In this document: positions 38,801 to 40,588 of the stretch, one piece after another
How positions within the stretch are numbered: the first letter of the stretch is position 1
Layout of the letters: each line of letters opens with the position of its first letter
From: Candidatus Bathyarchaeota archaeon
GTDB lineage: Archaea > Thermoproteota > Bathyarchaeia > 40CM-2-53-6
DNA length: 40,588 bases
Direction: 5' to 3'
Assembly: GCA_005883085.1 (NCBI GenBank)
Contig: VBAY01000047.1
Location: forward strand, 1-40,588
Program-made: the position numbers and the translations under genes
The notes under the pieces: generated by a model
Told to the model about the DNA's origin: nothing
The model's input: the letters and a program-made list of their open reading frames with translations, nothing else
Database searches by the model: none

Positions 38801-40588
38801 AGAAGCACCAGCAAGTATCTGTGTTGGTGATACCGCGCCTGCTGCAATCGTAAAGTCGACAACATGGAAGAGGATCGTCGCGGTGGTGTGGCTTAGGGTT
38901 CCATCAGTTCCAGTTACCGTTACGGTATAGTCGGCCGCGTTAGCGGCGCTGCAGCTGAGAGTCGCGGTCTGAGGCGATGTACCGAATGTCACACTCGCTG
39001 GAAGGGTGCAGGTTAGGCCTGCGGGTGTGGATGCAGATACTGCTAGGTTGACCGTACCAGTCAAGCCGTTCAACGCAGTTACAGTAATAGTTGACGTGCC
39101 TGAGGATCCTGCGAGAATCTGGGCCGGAGATACTGCTCCAGCAGCGATGCTGAAGTCTACAACATGGAAGAGGATCGTTGCTGTCGTATGACTGAGGGTC
39201 GCGTCTGTTCCCGTAACGGTTACGGTATAATCGGCCGCTGCTGCGGCGCTGCAGGATAATGTCGCTGTCTGTGGGGATGTTCCGAATGTTACGCTGGCAG
39301 GTAGAGTGCATGTCAAGCCAGCAGGGGTGGATGCTGATACCGCGAGATTGACCGTTCCGGTCAGACCATTCAACGCTGTTACAGTAATAGTTGACGTGCC
39401 TGAAGAGCCCGCTAGTATCTGAGTTGGTGATACTGCCCCGGCTGCGATCGTGAAGTCAACTACATGGAAGAGAATTGCTGCGGTCGTCTTAGTGCGAGCT
39501 CCATCTGTACCGGTGACAGTTACCGTGTAGTCGCCCGCGGTCGCCGCGCTACAGGATAGTGTAGCAGTCTGAGGCGAAGTGCCGAAGGTCACGTTGGGTA
39601 CGGTGCACGTTAGACCTGCAGGAGTGGAGGCAGAAGCCGCGAGGCTTACAGTTCCGGTCAATCCATTGACGGCTGTGACCGTGATCGTGGATGTTCCAGA
39701 TGCTCCAGCTAGTATCTGGGCTGGGGACACGGCGCCCGCAGCGATATTGAAGTCGACTACGTGGAAGAGGATTGTCGCGGTAGTGTGGCTTAGAGTTCCG
39801 TCAGTTCCAGTTACGGTTACGGTGTAGTCAGCTGCTGCGGCTGCACTGCATGACAATGTGGCAGTCTGTGGCGATGTCCCGAATGTAACGCTGGCAGGCA
39901 AGGTGCATGTCAAGCCGGCCGGAGTAGAGACAGACACCGCAAGGTTGACCGTGCCGGTCAAGCCGTTCAACGCTGTAACAGTTATTGTCGAAGTGCCAGA
40001 AGATCCGGCCAGTATCTGGGTAGGTGATACAGCTCCGGCGGAGATGCTGAAGTCTACAACATGGAAGAGAATCGTTGCTGTCGTATGACTAAGGGTCGCG
40101 TCTGTTCCTGTAACAGTCACGGTGTAGTCGCCTGCTGCCGCTGCAGAGCAGCTCAATGTGGCAGTCTGAGGTGAAGTTCCGAAGGTAACACTTGCTGGAA
40201 GAGTGCATGTTAGTCCTGCAGGTGTGGAAACTGATACTGCGAGATTGACAGTTCCGGTCAATCCGTTCAGCGCTGTGACGGTTATTGTGGACGTTCCAGA
40301 GCTGCCCGCGAAAATCTGGGTTGGACTAACCACTCCGGCTGCAATGCTGAAGTCTACAACATGGAACAGGATCGCGGCAGTAGTGTGAGACAACGCAGCA
40401 TTGGTGCCTGTAACCGTGACAGTGTAGTCACCCGCAACCGTCGCGCTGCAGGATAGTGTCGCAGTCTGGGGCGATGTTCCGAATGTTACGCTAGGAGGTA
40501 GAGTGCAGGTTAGACCCGCAGGCGTAGACGCGGAAACCGACAGGTTCACCGTGCCCGAGTAGCCAGTCGCACCCGCTGTAACTGTGAT
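32795..40588 (-). CDS. Giant secreted Ig-like tandem-repeat protein, 5' end outside window
   Basis: The frame is open to the right edge, so about 2,597 residues are visible and the N-terminus with any signal peptide is missing. It consists of about 25 modules of 100 residues (300 bp). The main type reads VDFTIAAGAVSPTQILAG, STITVTALNGLTGTVNLAVS, STPAGLTCTLPASVTFGTSP, QTATLSCSA, DYTVTVTGTDGTLSHTTATILFH. Each carries two Cys 18 residues apart, likely a disulfide. Every so often (three times here) a second type appears, with TYTAPNTGTSTITANALNGF and AGCTATISPASVTLPTP. The fold is probably a beta sandwich. An S-layer, adhesin or stalk role is inferred. One module is shortened in frame near 35946, and the frame is lost near 32827. 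Confidence 0.88.
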   Translation of the reverse strand: MTVTAGATGYSGTVNLSVSASTPAGLTCTLPPSVTFGTSPQTATLSCSATVAGDYTVTVTGTNAALSHTTAAILFHVVDFSIAAGVVSPTQIFAGSSGTSTITVTALNGLTGTVNLAVSVSTPAGLTCTLPASVTFGTSPQTATLSCSAAAAGDYTVTVTGTDATLSHTTATILFHVVDFSISAGAVSPTQILAGSSGTSTITVTALNGLTGTVNLAVSVSTPAGLTCTLPASVTFGTSPQTATLSCSAAAAADYTVTVTGTDGTLSHTTATILFHVVDFNIAAGAVSPAQILAGASGTSTITVTAVNGLTGTVSLAASASTPAGLTCTVPNVTFGTSPQTATLSCSAATAGDYTVTVTGTDGARTKTTAAILFHVVDFTIAAGAVSPTQILAGSSGTSTITVTALNGLTGTVNLAVSASTPAGLTCTLPASVTFGTSPQTATLSCSAAAAADYTVTVTGTDATLSHTTATILFHVVDFSIAAGAVSPAQILAGSSGTSTITVTALNGLTGTVNLAVSASTPAGLTCTLPASVTFGTSPQTATLSCSAANAADYTVTVTGTDGTLSHTTATILFHVVDFTIAAGAVSPTQILAGASGTSTITVTAVNGLTGAVGLSVSASTPAGLTCTLPASVTFGTSPQTATLSCSATAAGDYTVTVTGTDGARTHTTAAILFHVVDFTIAAGAVSPATILAGSSGTSTVTVTALNGLTGTVNLAVSASTPAGLTCTLPASVTFGTSPQTATLSCSASTAADYTVTVTGTDGTLSHTTATILFHVVDFSIAAGAVSPAQIFAGSSGTSTITVTALNGLTGTVNLAVSASTPAGLTCTLPASVTFGTSPQTATLSCSATAAGDYTVTVTGTDGTLTHTTATILFHVVDFTIAAGAVSPAQILAAASGTSTITVTAVNGLTGTVNLAVSASTPAGLTCTLPASVTFGTSPQTATLSCSAATAGDYTVTVTGTDGTLSHTTATILFHVVDFTIAAGAVSPTQILAGASGTSTITVTAVNGLTGAVNLAVSVSTPAGLTCTLPASVTFGTSPQTATLSCSAATAGDYTVTVTGSVGTRSHTTANILFHVVDFSIAAGAVSPAQIFAGSSGTSTITVTALNGLTGTVNLAVSASTPAGLTCTLPGSVTFGTSPQTATLSCTAAAAGDYTVTVTGTDGTLSHTTATILFHVVDFTIAAGAVSPAQIFAGASGTSIITVTALNGLTGTVNLAVSVSTPAGLTCTLPASVTFGTSPQTATLSCSAANAGDYTVTVTGTDGTLTHTTTTILFHVVAFTLTANPSTVSFTPPGTSTSTITANAQNGFTGSIALTITSTPPSGCTNTISPSTVTLPTPNTATLTAGSCSVTFTVTVSGTSGSLTRTVTVTFTPQADFSIAAGAVSPAQILAGSSGTSTITLTALNGFTGTVNLAVSASTPAGLTCSLAPTSVTFGTSPQTSTLSCSASAAGDYTVTATGTSGTLTHTTGTILFHVVDYTIAAGAVAPSQILAGASGTSTITVTAVNGFTGTVNLAVSASTPAGLTCTLPASVTFGTSPQTATLSCTAVAVSASTPAGLTCTLPASVTFGSSPQTATLSCSATTAGQYTVTVTGTDGTLSHTTASILFHVVDFTIAAGAVSPTQILAGSSGTSTITVTAVNGLTGTVNLAVSASTPAGLTCTLPASVTFGTSPQTATLSCSATAAGDYTVTVTGTDGTLTHTTATILFHVVDFTIAAGAVSPAQILAGASGTSTITVTAVNGLTGTVSLAVSASTPAGLTCTLPASVTFGTSPQTATLSCSAANAADYTVTVTGTDGTLSHTTASILFHVTAFTITASPTTITYTPPNTGTSTITANAQNGFTGSISLAVTSVVPAGCTATISPASVTLPTPNTATLTAGCTSAISFSVTITGTSGTLTRTVTVPVSPGADFTIAASAVTPTQILAGSSGTSTITLTALNGFTGTVNLAVSASTPAGLICSLAPTSVTFGTSPQTATLSCSATAGDYTVTVTGTSGALSHTTSAILFHVVDFTIAAGAVLPAQIFAGASGTSTITVTALNGLTGTVNLAVSASTPAGLTCTLPASVTFGTSPQTATLSCSAASAGDYTVTVTGTDGTLSHTTGTILFHVVDFTIAAGAVSPTQILAGGSGASTITVTAVNGLTGTVNLAVSASTPAGLTCTLPASVTFGTSPQTATLSCTAASAGDYTVTVTGTDGTLTHTTGTILFHVVDFTIAAGAVSPTQILVGSSGTSTVTVTAVNGLTGTVNLAVSASTPAGLTCTLPASVTFGTSPQTATLSCTASAAGDYTVTVAGTDGTLSHTTATILFHVTDFNLTSSPASITYTAPNTSTSTITANALNGFTGSISLAVTSVVPAGCTATISPASVTLPTPNTATLTAGCTSAISFSVTITGTSGTLTRTVTISVSPGGQTFTIAASAVTPSQILAGASGTSTITLTAQGGFTGTVNLSVSASTPAGLLCGLTPTSVTFGTSPQTSTLSCSAATAGDYTVTVTGTSGSITQTTFAILFHVVDFAIAAGAVSPTQILAGGSGASTITVTAVNGLTGTVNLAVSASTPAGLTCTLPASVTFGTSPQTATLSCSATTAGQYLQYQHPLRPV
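35748..35946. repeat. 199-bp identical block at a truncated module, copy 2
   Basis: This is the partner of 32629-32827. Here the shortened module stays in frame, reading SCTAVAVSASTPAG where the usual copies have about 64 more residues between CTA and AVSAS. Confidence 0.85.

Larger units (their letters stand above)
30850..40588. repeat. Coding tandem array of about 300-bp modules
   Basis: The motif encoding ILFHVVDF recurs at 300-base steps (for example near 39759, 40059 and 40360), with over 30 modules in all. Copies differ mostly at silent sites, but long stretches are exactly shared between distant modules. Examples are 31779-31913 with 33101-33235, and 32629-32827 with 35748-35946. This shows continuing exchange among modules. 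Confidence 0.9.

Noticed and set aside
30850-40588. Possibility that the dense repeats are a CRISPR array or non-coding satellite.
   Set aside because: The period is 300 bases with no constant repeat and variable spacers. Differences fall at silent positions and the frame is open over thousands of bases, so the repeats are coding.
22445-40588. Looked for integrase, transposase, att sites or other mobile-element parts that might explain the repeat-rich region.
   Set aside because: None found. The repeats are all internal to secreted-protein genes and no recombinase is present in the window.

Overview
This 40.6-kb window looks archaeal, most likely a heterotrophic member of the Thermoproteota (TACK) group. 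That lineage is an inference; no rRNA gene is present to prove it. The archaeal signs are TATA-type promoters close to start codons, frequent TTG starts, two CCA-encoding tRNA genes broken by bulge-helix-bulge introns, a fused gamma-alpha 2-oxoacid:ferredoxin oxidoreductase, an AqpM-like aquaporin, a TrmB regulator and an archaeal HTH/cysteine regulator.

Region 1 (1-9410) is a housekeeping and central-metabolism block. It holds the 3' part of an aldehyde dehydrogenase, the korA-korB pair, an aquaporin, a stand-alone MIP18/DUF59 protein, a regulator with a cysteine cluster, a 36-residue very basic small protein, a 141-residue hypothetical protein, acylphosphatase, a basic-tailed DUF1858-like protein, an Mrp/NBP35 Fe-S carrier ATPase and a TrmB regulator.

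Region 2 (9463-9816) has two tRNA genes: tRNA-Glu(UUC), apparently interrupted three times including once in the T-loop, and tRNA-Leu(UAG), interrupted at 29/30.

Region 3 (10118-22304) holds a secreted, membrane-anchored unknown protein and then a peptide-type ABC importer on the minus strand. The importer has two large tandem paralogous substrate-binding proteins that share a 547-bp identical 3' end, a dppB that is broken as read here, a dppC with a large extracytoplasmic insertion, two small membrane-protein genes, and the two ATPases.

Region 4 (22445-40588, all minus strand) encodes extracellular proteins. A membrane-anchored cohesin-like/PKD/CARDB protein and a secreted cohesin-like/Ig-repeat protein alternate with two beta-propeller (Asp-box)/CARDB/dockerin-like proteins. 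Next comes a giant Cys-containing Ig-like repeat protein of at least about 3,380 residues that runs off the right edge. I propose that region 4 builds a cohesin-dockerin type surface complex that captures or processes extracellular polymers, with region 3 importing the products. That link is inference from domains and proximity. Several joints (dppB, two places in the giant gene) look like deletions or assembly collapses and should be verified.
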